Positions 1-6,617 of a stretch of 6,645 nt of DNA are shown piece by piece. The DNA is taken from the NCBI GenBank assembly GCA_015662065.1, contig DQUX01000021.1, positions 1-6,645 on the forward strand, read 5' to 3'. The DNA comes from Anaerolineales bacterium (GTDB taxonomy: Bacteria > Chloroflexota > Anaerolineae > B4-G1 > DUEL01). The notes below the pieces were generated by a model. That model was not told the origin of the DNA. It ran no database searches and worked only from the letters and a program-made list of their open reading frames with translations. Positions within the stretch are counted from its first letter, which is position 1, and every line of letters starts with the position of its first letter. A program made the position numbers and the translations under genes.

Positions 1-11
1 CACCCCCTTCG

Positions 12-43
12 TACGGGCAAGAGAAGCCCGCGAAGGCGGGCTT
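12..43 (-). terminator. Candidate operon terminator hairpin
   Basis: Positions 24-43 form a perfect 8-bp stem (AAGCCCGC/GCGGGCTT) with a 4-nt loop (CTTC on the minus strand). It is followed on that strand by CTCTT, a weak pyrimidine run, about 80 nt after the phosphofructokinase stop. The stem is strong but the U-tract is poor, so it may instead be the first arm of the REP-like element noted beside it. No other terminator-like structure follows the operon in the window. Confidence 0.42.
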
Positions 44-79
44 GGCTACCCGTAGCCGCGGCTTTCAGCCGCCAGGCGG
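22..79. repeat. Cluster of GC-rich hairpins, possible REP-like intergenic element
   Basis: Three inverted repeats are packed into 58 bp: AAGCCCGC-GAAG-GCGGGCTT (24-43), GCGGCT-TTC-AGCCGC (58-72) with an overlapping 10-bp palindrome AGCCGCGGCT (54-63), and CCGCC-A-GGCGG (69-79). Such paired hairpins built on related GCCCGC/GCCGC arms are the shape of REP/BIME-type intergenic repeats. Copy number cannot be known from one window, so the repeat nature is inference. Otherwise this noncoding stretch before position 123 shows no gene. Confidence 0.4.
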
Positions 80-122
80 AAAAGGTCTAGCCGATCACCA
101 GCAGACGTCGAACTCCGAACGT

Positions 123-1280
123 CTAGTAGAGGAACATCGGCTTTCCGTGTACGTGCATCACCTTGGGCCGGTACTCCTCCACCTCGTAGAGTGCCCGCAC
201 GTCCACCTGTTTGACCCCCAGGGTGGGTGAGGCGGCGTCCACATCGGTGTACCGTCCCTCCCGCAGCGCCACCATCCGCCCGAACTTCCCCTCCTGGACC
301 AGAACCATCGCCGTATTGGCGTAGTTAACCGCCACCATAATGTCTAGCGCGTCCGGTTCGCCCGAGCGCATCAGGTAGGCCAGTTCCTGGCACATCGTCT
401 TCTCACCGGTGACCTGCTCCAGCCGCTTGGCGGTGACCGCGCCGATGCCTCCCAGCTTCTTATGCCCGTAGGGGTCGGCCACGCCGGTCTGGATCACCTC
501 CTTGCCGATCTCGTGGGCCCCCTCAGAGATGGTCATCATCGCGTACCGGCTGGGGTTGGCCTGCTTGTCCTGCAACAGCAAGTGAGCCAGCCTCTCGAGA
601 TCGAAGGGAACCTCGGAGATGATGGCCCGATCCACTCCGGCCAGGTAGGCGGCGATCAGAGAGGTCTCCCCCGAGTGGCGGCCGAAGAGTTCCACCACGC
701 AGATTCGCTCGTGGGACCCGGCCGAGGAGCGCAGTTGGTGGATAAACCGAACGCTGCGGGTGACGGCGGTGGAGAAGCCGATGCAGTAGTCGGTACCGAA
801 GACATCGTTGTCCATTGTCTTGGGGATGCTGACGATGGGGAAGCCCTCCCGGTGGATGCGGGTGGCGTACCCCAGCGTGTCCTCCCCACCGATGGGGATC
901 AGCATCTCCATCTCCAGATGCTCCAGCACCCGCATGATGTGGATCGTGAAGTCGAAGAGCCCGTACTCATCCACCGGAAACATCTCCGGGTTCAGGAACC
1001 CGGGTGCTTTCTCCATTTGAACCCGGCTGGGGTTGGTGCGGGAGGTGTGTAGGAAGGTACCACCGGTGCGGTCGATGGTCCGCACCACCGCCTTGTTCAG
1101 CGGCATGATGCATTCCTCATAGGTCGTAGGATCGTCTGGGTTGTAGTACAGGAGCCCGGCCCAGCCGCGCCGGATGCCCAGTGGCTCGTGTCCCTCGTCG
1201 ACCGCGCGGTAGACCAGGGCCTTGATGCAAGGATTCAGACCGGGGACGTCGCCCCCGCCAGTCAGGATGCCAATGCGCAT
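123..1280 (-). CDS. 6-phosphofructokinase, probably pyrophosphate-dependent
   Basis: A 385-residue phosphofructokinase A-superfamily enzyme that phosphorylates fructose 6-phosphate to fructose 1,6-bisphosphate in the cytoplasm. Seen: N-terminal phosphate-donor loop TGGGDVPGLN (7-16); GGEDTLG (131-137); PKTMDND (153-159) with the expected catalytic base D157; VVELFGRHSG (195-204); ISEGAHE (251-257); and LMRSGEPDALD (303-313). Two residues decide the phosphate donor in this family. Asp at position 134 (Gly in ATP enzymes' GGDGS) and Lys at 154 (Gly in PGTIDND) are both the PPi-type state. The GGEDTLG/PKTxDND combination recalls actinobacterial PPi enzymes such as that of Amycolatopsis methanolica. 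PPi-dependent PFKs work reversibly and usually lack allosteric control. The length is slightly above the 320-360 of short PFKs. The ATG at 1280 is preceded by a full AGGAGGTGA Shine-Dalgarno sequence. It is the last gene of the dnaE operon. Donor specificity is inference from motifs. Confidence 0.93.
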   Translation of the reverse strand: MRIGILTGGGDVPGLNPCIKALVYRAVDEGHEPLGIRRGWAGLLYYNPDDPTTYEECIMPLNKAVVRTIDRTGGTFLHTSRTNPSRVQMEKAPGFLNPEMFPVDEYGLFDFTIHIMRVLEHLEMEMLIPIGGEDTLGYATRIHREGFPIVSIPKTMDNDVFGTDYCIGFSTAVTRSVRFIHQLRSSAGSHERICVVELFGRHSGETSLIAAYLAGVDRAIISEVPFDLERLAHLLLQDKQANPSRYAMMTISEGAHEIGKEVIQTGVADPYGHKKLGGIGAVTAKRLEQVTGEKTMCQELAYLMRSGEPDALDIMVAVNYANTAMVLVQEGKFGRMVALREGRYTDVDAASPTLGVKQVDVRALYEVEEYRPKVMHVHGKPMFLY

Positions 1281-1290
1281 GTCACCTCCT
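1281..1290 (-). promoter_or_regulatory. Ribosome binding site for the phosphofructokinase gene
   Basis: The sequence AGGAGGTGAC sits immediately before the ATG at 1280. It is a complete complement to the 16S rRNA anti-Shine-Dalgarno sequence, with 4 nt between AGGAGG and the start. It occupies most of the 16-nt gap after the previous stop, so the gap has no room for a separate promoter. This suggests strong translation of the last gene relative to the leaderless first gene. Confidence 0.88.
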
Positions 1291-1296
1291 CACGCG

Positions 1297-1812
1297 TCAT
1301 CTGTCGCGTATCTTACCGCTTGTGCTCACGTTGGCCAGGCGTCCGCCTGTCGCCCGGAGCAGGTCTTGGAAACCCAGCGCCGCCATCACATCCGGTGCGC
1401 CGCCGGAGGTGTAGACGGTGGTGTGCTCGGTCAGGGCCGTGTCCACCCAGGTGGGCAGCGGCTCCCGATGGCCCACCGGCGGCACCGCGCCGGGCGGATA
1501 ACCGGTCGCCTCTTGGACCCGCCGGGGTGGGGCGATCATCACCCGCCGCGCTCCCAGCACGTGCCGCAACCTATGGGGGTCGGCCCGCCGGTCCCCACCC
1601 ACCAGCACCAGGACCGGCTGGCCGTCGGCCAGGAAGAGCAGGGACTTGACCACCGCGCTCGGCTCCACCCCCAGGGACCGGGCGGCCTGGTCGGCGCGGG
1701 CTCCCCCGGCCTGGACCAGCCGGTAGGGCACACCGCAGGCGCGCAGGGCCGCTTCCACGTCGGCCGGTCCCCGCTGCCTTAGGCCCCTCGTAGTTTCAGG
1801 CTTCAGCCCCAT
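1297..1812 (-). CDS. YbaK/EbsC-family aminoacyl-tRNA deacylase-like protein
   Basis: A 171-residue protein of the YbaK/ProX/EbsC superfamily, whose studied members hydrolyse mischarged aminoacyl-tRNAs (for example Cys-tRNAPro by YbaK) as free-standing cytoplasmic editing factors. Motifs line up with E. coli YbaK: the conserved Lys in VVKSLLF (K56, matching VYKTLL), VLVLVGGDRRAD (68-78), TGYPPGAVPPVGH (103-115, matching GYLVGGISPLG), PTWVDTA (120-126, matching PTIIDAP) and VYTSGG (133-138, matching YVSGG). The GYPPGAVPPVGH form is that of the broad EbsC-like branch, so the actual tRNA substrate cannot be assigned. The start at 1812 overlaps the dnaE stop by 10 nt and has a strong GGAGGAG just upstream, which implies translational coupling. 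The frame stays open far upstream to 2484, but that part is antisense-free shadow coding inside dnaE and has no family similarity. The pfk gene follows after 16 nt. Confidence 0.88.
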   Translation of the reverse strand: MGLKPETTRGLRQRGPADVEAALRACGVPYRLVQAGGARADQAARSLGVEPSAVVKSLLFLADGQPVLVLVGGDRRADPHRLRHVLGARRVMIAPPRRVQEATGYPPGAVPPVGHREPLPTWVDTALTEHTTVYTSGGAPDVMAALGFQDLLRATGGRLANVSTSGKIRDR

Positions 1813-4800
1813 GTCTCCTCCCGGACCTGCACCGCGTCCGGCCCCACCAAGTCGGCCAGCTTCTCCCCCAGTTCGCGGCAGTAGCGGGTGGAGTGGTTGG
1901 GGAACTCCAGCAGTTGATCGCCGTTGGGGCCGTTTGTCAGCAGGAAGGTGAAGTGATCTTCCCCTGGGAAGGAAACCAGCAGCTCGTGCACGGCGGAGAG
2001 CAGTTGGAAATCCCGCTCCGCGTCTCCGGTGCGCCGGATGGTCACCTGGATGGTGCGGCGGAGGGGCGGTGGGGCTGCGGGCGGCGGGGGAGGAGGCGGA
2101 GCTGCCCGTGGCCGGGTCACCTCCTGGGGTGTCTTGACCCACTGACAGATCAGGCTCGGCTGTTCGCGCCGGAAGTTCACCCTCCCGCCGACCACCACCA
2201 CCCGGTCGGGGAGCCACATCTCTTTGGTTTCCTCCCACGTTCGGGGGAAGACCACCACGTCGCAGGATCCGTACAGGTCCTCCAGGGTGACGAAGGCCAT
2301 CTCCTTCCCGTTGCGGGTGGTGTGCCGCCGGATCCGCCGGACCTCCCCTACCACCGTCACCGTCTGTTCGGGCTGTTCGTCCTGCAACTGCCCGGCGTAG
2401 GCGGTGATCACCTCGCTCAGGTCCCGGATTGCCCCCGCCAGTGGGTGCTCGGAGAGGTAGGCTCCTGCCAGTTCTTTCTCCCATTCCAGGATCTCCCGCT
2501 GCGGGGCCTCGGCCACCCGGGTGAGGCCGGCGAGGAGGCTCTCATCGTCCTCGACGCGCACGCCGGTCGCCTCGCCGAACAGGCTCATTTGGCCGACCTC
2601 CCGGGCCCGGTGGACGCGGGCGCTCAGCCCCATCATCCGGTCCAGAGCGGCCAGCAGGCGGGCCCGGGGGCCGAAGTCGCTGAACGCCCCCACCCGGATC
2701 AGGCTCTCCAACGCCCGCCGGTTGACCGCCCGCAGGTCCACCCGGCGGCAGAAATCCCCCAGATCGCGGAAGGGACGGTCCCCCCGGGCGCGCCGGATCG
2801 CCTCCACCGGCCCATCTCCCACGTTCTTCACCGCACCCAGGCCGAAGCGGATCGCCGGGCCGCCGGGTCGGTCCTCTATGGTGAAAACCAGGTCGGAGTG
2901 GTTGATGCTGGGAGGGAGGACCTCGATCCCCATCCGGCGGCATTCGCTCACCAGCATGCCCACCTTGTCGGTGTTGTTCCGCTCCACCGTCAGCAGGGCC
3001 GCCATGTACTCCACCGGGTAGTGGGCCTTGAGATAGGCGGTCTGGCAGGTGAGGACGGCGTAGTCAGCGGCATGGCTGTTGTGCACCAGAATGTCGTTGG
3101 CGATAAAGTTGTGGGTTCCCTCGATCTCCAGATCGTAGGTCCGCTTCTCGCCGACGTACTCGATCCGGACGACACGATCCCAGTAGATGTCACTCTCAGC
3201 GTGGCGCCGAAGGGCCGGATCATCGAAACAGGCCGCCAAGCGTGCGAGCGCCTGGCGGGAGAAGCCCTGTTTGCCGACGTTGGACGAGGGGTAGAGCGCA
3301 CGGGGTGCAACCCCACACGCCTCTCGAACCTCCTGCCAGGTGACACTCGTCCGTTCCTTCGCCGCTCGCACCAGCTCCTTTACCTCGAGAGGGACCACAT
3401 CCTTGGTCCCGGAGGAGACCGGCTCTTCTAGGCACATTGCTTCAACTGCGGTCCGGCTCGCCTCCCTCACGAAGTAGACGGCAACGCGGCGAGCAAAGGC
3501 GACGATGTTGCCGTTACCGGTGACAAAGAGCTGGTAGCCGGTCCGATGGTCACCTCTGTAGGGGAACTCCACCTCCCTCAGCCGGGCGATGATGCCCAGC
3601 CGCAGTAAGAGGTGCTGCATCTGCTGGGCCATCTTCCGGGAAGAGGTGGCGTAGTATAAGCTGCGTCCCTTAGAGGCGATGCGTCCGTTCCCTTCCCACA
3701 TCCGGGCGATGAGAAGTGCGATCTGCCGGTTCGTCAATTCAAAGACGGAGGGGGGAATCTCTTTTTCTGTGGCCCGCTTCCCCCAGATTCCCAGTCGCTT
3801 AGCCCACGAGACGATTCCCGGCGGCCCCGAGCGATCTATCCGCCGGGCGTATACAGACCGAGTGCCCTTGTGGGTGGACACGGTACACCGGGTATTGGGA
3901 AACTGCTCGGCGGCGTGGATGTAATCCTCCACCAGTTTCCCATCTCGGCTGTAGAAGTAGACGGAGTGGGGATGGCGCAGGTTCCCTTCGGCCAGCAGGT
4001 GGGCCAGGGCGATCACCTCGTGCTCGGGCCACTCCGTCTGCCCCTCCACCGGCAGCCGCCGGGGGACGGCGATCCGGTCCCCTTCCTGCAGCTCGGCCAG
4101 CAGACGCCAGCCGTCATAGGTGTAAAAGGGGTGATTGGCCGTCGCCTCGATGGTCCGTCCCAGCGCCGTCCTCAGTCGATAGACCGGCTTGACGCCGTTA
4201 TCCATCACGGCCCGGATCGAGCCGTCGGCGAGCTGGAGTGTGACAAGGTTGCAGGTGAGAGTGCGGTCCACGGAAGCATCGCCCCGAAACAGGCTGCCTA
4301 CGGTGACGAGGCGGCCCGTCGCTGCGTCCAGGATCTCCACGTCCCCCGGCAGGCACTTATTGAACCCATATCGAGCGAAGTACTCAATATCCCCAAAAAT
4401 CGCCTCCGCCGTCTCCCGGGGGATGCCGTTCTCCACCGCCCCCTGGACGAATTTCTCCCGGTGTTTGAGGAGCTCCTTCTTTTTCTTCTTTGCCACCCCC
4501 CGCCGAAGCAGGTCGGCCTCGCCGGCCGTGTATCCGGCCAGGTCGGTGGCGATGCGGATGATCTGCTCCTGAAAGACCGTGATCCCGAAGGTCTCGTCCA
4601 GGATGGGGGCCAGGGCGGGGTGGTGGTACTCGACCGTCTCCTGGCCGTGCATACGGCGGATGTAATCTGGGATGTGCTCCATCGGTCCGGGCCGGTAGAG
4701 GGCCAGCACGGCGACGATGTGCTCGTAGCGAGAGGGGCGCATCTCCTGCAGGACCCGCCGGAAGCCGGCCCCCTCCACCTGGAAGACCCCCACCACGTCC

Positions 4801-6617
4801 CCGCCGGAGAGGAGGCAATAGATCGCCGGATCGTCCAGAGGGATGGAGTCCAGGTCCAACTCCACCCCGTGCCGTTGCCGGATCAGGTCGCAGGCGCGGC
4901 GCATCACCGCCAGGGTGCTCAGCCCCAGGAAGTCCACTTTGAGAAGGCCGATAGCCTCCAGGTGTTCCATCGGCCATTGGGTGACGGCGTTCAGGAGCGC
5001 CGGGCCGCCCTGTCCGCTCTCCCCCTTGGTCGGTCGGTGGAGGGGGCAGTACTCCACCAGGGGGGCGTCGGCGATGACGACGCCGGCGGCGTGAGTGGAG
5101 GCGTGGCGGGCCACCCCCTCCAGTTGGGCCGCCGCGTCCAACAGATTGCGGACGTAGGGGGTTGTCTCATGCAGCTCCCGCAGCTCCGGCACCTGCTCCA
5201 GGGCCTCTCGGATGGACATCGGCTTGCCGGGGATGCTGGGGATCAGCTTGGCGATCCGGTCCACCTCCGCCAGCGGGACGTCCATCACCCGCCCCACGTC
5301 CCGCACCGCCGCCCGCGCCCCCAGGGTCCCAAAGGTGATGATCTGGGCCACGTTCTCCCGGCCGTACTTGTGGATGGTGTACTCGATCATCTCCCCCCGC
5401 CGGTCGTCGGGGAAGTCCAGGTCGATGTCCGGCATCGAGACCCGGCCGGGGTTGAGGAATCGCTCAAAGATCAGGCCGTTGGCGAGGGGGTCCACCATCG
5501 TGATACCCAGGCTGTAGGCGACGATGGAGCCGGCGGCAGACCCCCGGGCGTTGTACCAGATATCCCGCTCTCGGGCTGCCCGGCAGAGGTCCCAGACGAT
5601 CAGGAAGTAGGTGTCGAACCCCATCTGGTGGATGATGGACAGCTCGTGCTCCAGCCGGCTGCGGACCTCGGGGCTGTCGGCCCGGTCCCCGTACCGGCGG
5701 CGGAGCCCCTCCTCGCACAGGGCGCGCAGGTAGGATTCCGGCGTCTGTCCCTCCGGGACCTGGAAGGGGGGCAGGTGGTAGTGGTCGAAGTCCAGTTCTA
5801 CTTGGCACATCTCGGCGATGCGGGCGGTGTTGGTGACCGCCTCGGGCACCTCCGCGAAGAGGCGGGCCATCTCCTCCGGGCTGCGCATATAGTAGGTATC
5901 GCCATCCATCCGCATCCGGTTGGGGTCGTTGAGGCTCTTGCCGGTGCCGATGCAGAGGATAATGTCGTGGATGGGGGCCTGCTCCCGGTGGACGTAGTGG
6001 ACGTCGTTGGTCGCCACCAGCGGCAGGTCGAACTCCTGGGCGAAGGCCACCAGTTGTCGGTTGACCACGTCCAGCTCTGGGATGTCGTGGCTCTGTAGCT
6101 CCAGGAAGAAGCGGTCTGGGAAGGCGTCTCGATACCAGGCAACGGCACGCCGGGCCTCCTCCAGCCTACCCTGCTGGATGAGGCGGGGGATCTCGGAGGA
6201 GCCGCAGCCGGAGGCGACGATGAGGCCCTCACTGTAGTCGGCCAGGACCTGCTTGTCTACCCGGGGCTTGTAGTAGTAGCCCTCCAGCATAGCGACCGTC
6301 GCCAGCCGGAGCAGGTTCTGGTAGCCGGTCTGGTTCTGGGCCAGGAGCAGTAGGTGGTAAGGTTTGCGGTCCTCTACGGCACTCCGGTCTTTCAGGCTGC
6401 GCCGCGCCATGTAGGCCTCGATGCCGATGATAGGCTTGATCCCGGCCGCCTGGGCGGCCTGGTAGAACTCGACGACGCCGTAGAGCACGCCGTGGTCGGT
6501 GAGCGCCAGGGCTGGCATCCCCAGCTCTGCCGCCCGCTGCGTCAGCGCCTTGGGGCTGCTGAGTCCGTCTAGGAGGGAGTAATGGCTATGGACATGGAGA
6601 TGCACAAACTTGACCAT
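1803..6617 (-). CDS. dnaE: DNA polymerase III subunit alpha precursor with in-frame intein
   Basis: Replicative DNA polymerase III alpha subunit (family C), the chain-elongating enzyme of the replisome. The frame encodes 1604 residues; removing the 426-residue intein (755-1180) leaves 1178, close to E. coli DnaE (1160). Seen in order: N-terminal PHP domain (about 1-270) with all nine expected metal ligands present (H8, H10, D41, H42, E67, H88, C138, D205, H207); RGSAAGS (358-364); catalytic aspartates D399 and D401 in PDIDLDF, and D562 in KVDFLGL; Lys-rich fingers segment (710-715); the FNK/SHAADYA motif split by the intein; helix-hairpin-helix region (about 1260-1310); a probable beta-clamp motif QMSLF (1343-1347); OB fold (about 1418-1495); a proline linker (1507-1518); and a C-terminal domain of unassigned role. 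The ATG at 6617 is right because FVHLHVHS begins at once, as in the family. It is the first gene of the operon and its stop overlaps the next start by 10 nt. An intact PHP site suggests possible built-in proofreading (inference). Confidence 0.97.
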   Translation of the reverse strand: MVKFVHLHVHSHYSLLDGLSSPKALTQRAAELGMPALALTDHGVLYGVVEFYQAAQAAGIKPIIGIEAYMARRSLKDRSAVEDRKPYHLLLLAQNQTGYQNLLRLATVAMLEGYYYKPRVDKQVLADYSEGLIVASGCGSSEIPRLIQQGRLEEARRAVAWYRDAFPDRFFLELQSHDIPELDVVNRQLVAFAQEFDLPLVATNDVHYVHREQAPIHDIILCIGTGKSLNDPNRMRMDGDTYYMRSPEEMARLFAEVPEAVTNTARIAEMCQVELDFDHYHLPPFQVPEGQTPESYLRALCEEGLRRRYGDRADSPEVRSRLEHELSIIHQMGFDTYFLIVWDLCRAARERDIWYNARGSAAGSIVAYSLGITMVDPLANGLIFERFLNPGRVSMPDIDLDFPDDRRGEMIEYTIHKYGRENVAQIITFGTLGARAAVRDVGRVMDVPLAEVDRIAKLIPSIPGKPMSIREALEQVPELRELHETTPYVRNLLDAAAQLEGVARHASTHAAGVVIADAPLVEYCPLHRPTKGESGQGGPALLNAVTQWPMEHLEAIGLLKVDFLGLSTLAVMRRACDLIRQRHGVELDLDSIPLDDPAIYCLLSGGDVVGVFQVEGAGFRRVLQEMRPSRYEHIVAVLALYRPGPMEHIPDYIRRMHGQETVEYHHPALAPILDETFGITVFQEQIIRIATDLAGYTAGEADLLRRGVAKKKKKELLKHREKFVQGAVENGIPRETAEAIFGDIEYFARYGFNKCLPGDVEILDAATGRLVTVGSLFRGDASVDRTLTCNLVTLQLADGSIRAVMDNGVKPVYRLRTALGRTIEATANHPFYTYDGWRLLAELQEGDRIAVPRRLPVEGQTEWPEHEVIALAHLLAEGNLRHPHSVYFYSRDGKLVEDYIHAAEQFPNTRCTVSTHKGTRSVYARRIDRSGPPGIVSWAKRLGIWGKRATEKEIPPSVFELTNRQIALLIARMWEGNGRIASKGRSLYYATSSRKMAQQMQHLLLRLGIIARLREVEFPYRGDHRTGYQLFVTGNGNIVAFARRVAVYFVREASRTAVEAMCLEEPVSSGTKDVVPLEVKELVRAAKERTSVTWQEVREACGVAPRALYPSSNVGKQGFSRQALARLAACFDDPALRRHAESDIYWDRVVRIEYVGEKRTYDLEIEGTHNFIANDILVHNSHAADYAVLTCQTAYLKAHYPVEYMAALLTVERNNTDKVGMLVSECRRMGIEVLPPSINHSDLVFTIEDRPGGPAIRFGLGAVKNVGDGPVEAIRRARGDRPFRDLGDFCRRVDLRAVNRRALESLIRVGAFSDFGPRARLLAALDRMMGLSARVHRAREVGQMSLFGEATGVRVEDDESLLAGLTRVAEAPQREILEWEKELAGAYLSEHPLAGAIRDLSEVITAYAGQLQDEQPEQTVTVVGEVRRIRRHTTRNGKEMAFVTLEDLYGSCDVVVFPRTWEETKEMWLPDRVVVVGGRVNFRREQPSLICQWVKTPQEVTRPRAAPPPPPPPAAPPPLRRTIQVTIRRTGDAERDFQLLSAVHELLVSFPGEDHFTFLLTNGPNGDQLLEFPNHSTRYCRELGEKLADLVGPDAVQVREETWG
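1813..1822 (-). promoter_or_regulatory. Ribosome binding site for the YbaK-like gene
   Basis: GGGAGGAGAC lies directly before the ATG at 1812, inside the last codons of dnaE. It supports the 1812 start over any upstream in-frame start. The spacing is short (2-4 nt, depending on which GGAG pairs). Ribosomes finishing dnaE would terminate 7 nt inside the new gene, so re-initiation is plausible. Confidence 0.8.
3078..4355 (-). mobile_element. DnaE intein (self-splicing, with LAGLIDADG endonuclease)
   Basis: A 426-residue protein-splicing element in frame inside dnaE (precursor residues 755-1180). It excises itself from the polymerase and ligates the flanks. Visible splicing parts: nucleophile Cys at intein position 1 in CLPGDVEIL (block A); block B with T72-x-x-H75 in TANHPFYT; block F with H415 in THNFIANDILVHN; penultimate His425 and terminal Asn426 (block G); and a +1 Ser supplied by the host SHAADYA motif. 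All residues needed for canonical class 1 splicing therefore seem present. The middle (about 111-385) is a DOD-type endonuclease insertion with the LAHLLAEGN and IARMWEGNG motifs and a DVVPLEV segment typical of such inteins. It is one uninterrupted frame, so it is not a split intein. The boundaries are firm because deleting it restores the conserved FNKSHA motif exactly. The +1 Ser and -1 Lys belong to the host protein. Confidence 0.96.
3200..4025 (-). other. LAGLIDADG homing endonuclease domain within the intein
   Basis: This approximate span is the endonuclease insertion of the intein; its limits are estimated from where blocks B and F end and begin. Motif 1 (ALAHLLAEGN) has Glu at the catalytic acidic position (intein E123, precursor 877, codon 3987-3989). 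Motif 2 (LLIARMWEGNGRI) has Asn where the family has Asp (intein N223, precursor 977, codon AAC at 3687-3689). A DVVPLEVKELV stretch followed by a helical, possibly helix-turn-helix segment (intein about 319-385) resembles the tail of DOD endonucleases in other bacterial inteins. The role would be to cut an intein-free dnaE allele and spread the element by repair. The Asn change makes cutting activity doubtful. The frame is otherwise intact, so any loss of activity would be recent or selectively tolerated. Confidence 0.75.

Noticed and set aside
103..124. Inverted repeat AGACGT/ACGTCT spanning the phosphofructokinase stop
   Set aside because: Only 6 bp of stem with a 10-nt loop and no following U-tract on either strand; expected by chance at this length.
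42..230. Small plus-strand open frame of 62 codons over the hairpin cluster and the pfk 3' end
   Set aside because: It overlaps a repeat-like region and the real phosphofructokinase gene, has no Shine-Dalgarno sequence and no recognisable product.
1813..2484. Upstream in-frame extension of the YbaK-like gene to 2484
   Set aside because: The extension is Arg/Gly/Pro-rich shadow sequence inside dnaE without family similarity; the ATG at 1812 has a strong SD and gives the normal family length.
1893..3431. A 512-codon open frame on the plus strand opposite the dnaE 3' part
   Set aside because: Same reasoning: a compositional shadow of the dnaE frame with no domain, RBS or start support.
3078..4355. 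Possibility of a split intein or a separate endonuclease gene
   Set aside because: The frame is continuous from the dnaE ATG to its stop with no internal stop, so the element is a single contiguous intein; no internal start with SD was seen for a free-standing endonuclease.
4480..4500. A-rich Lys run (AAGAAGAAAAAGAAG) in dnaE as a possible slippage or frameshift site
   Set aside because: The longest pure A run is five, the frame continues through conserved polymerase sequence, and Lys-rich composition is normal for this fingers segment.
3870..6098. A 742-codon open frame on the plus strand opposite dnaE
   Set aside because: It is antisense to a highly conserved polymerase, its product is low-complexity (rich in V, D, G, H, P) with no recognisable motif, and GC-rich codon bias routinely opens the opposite frame.
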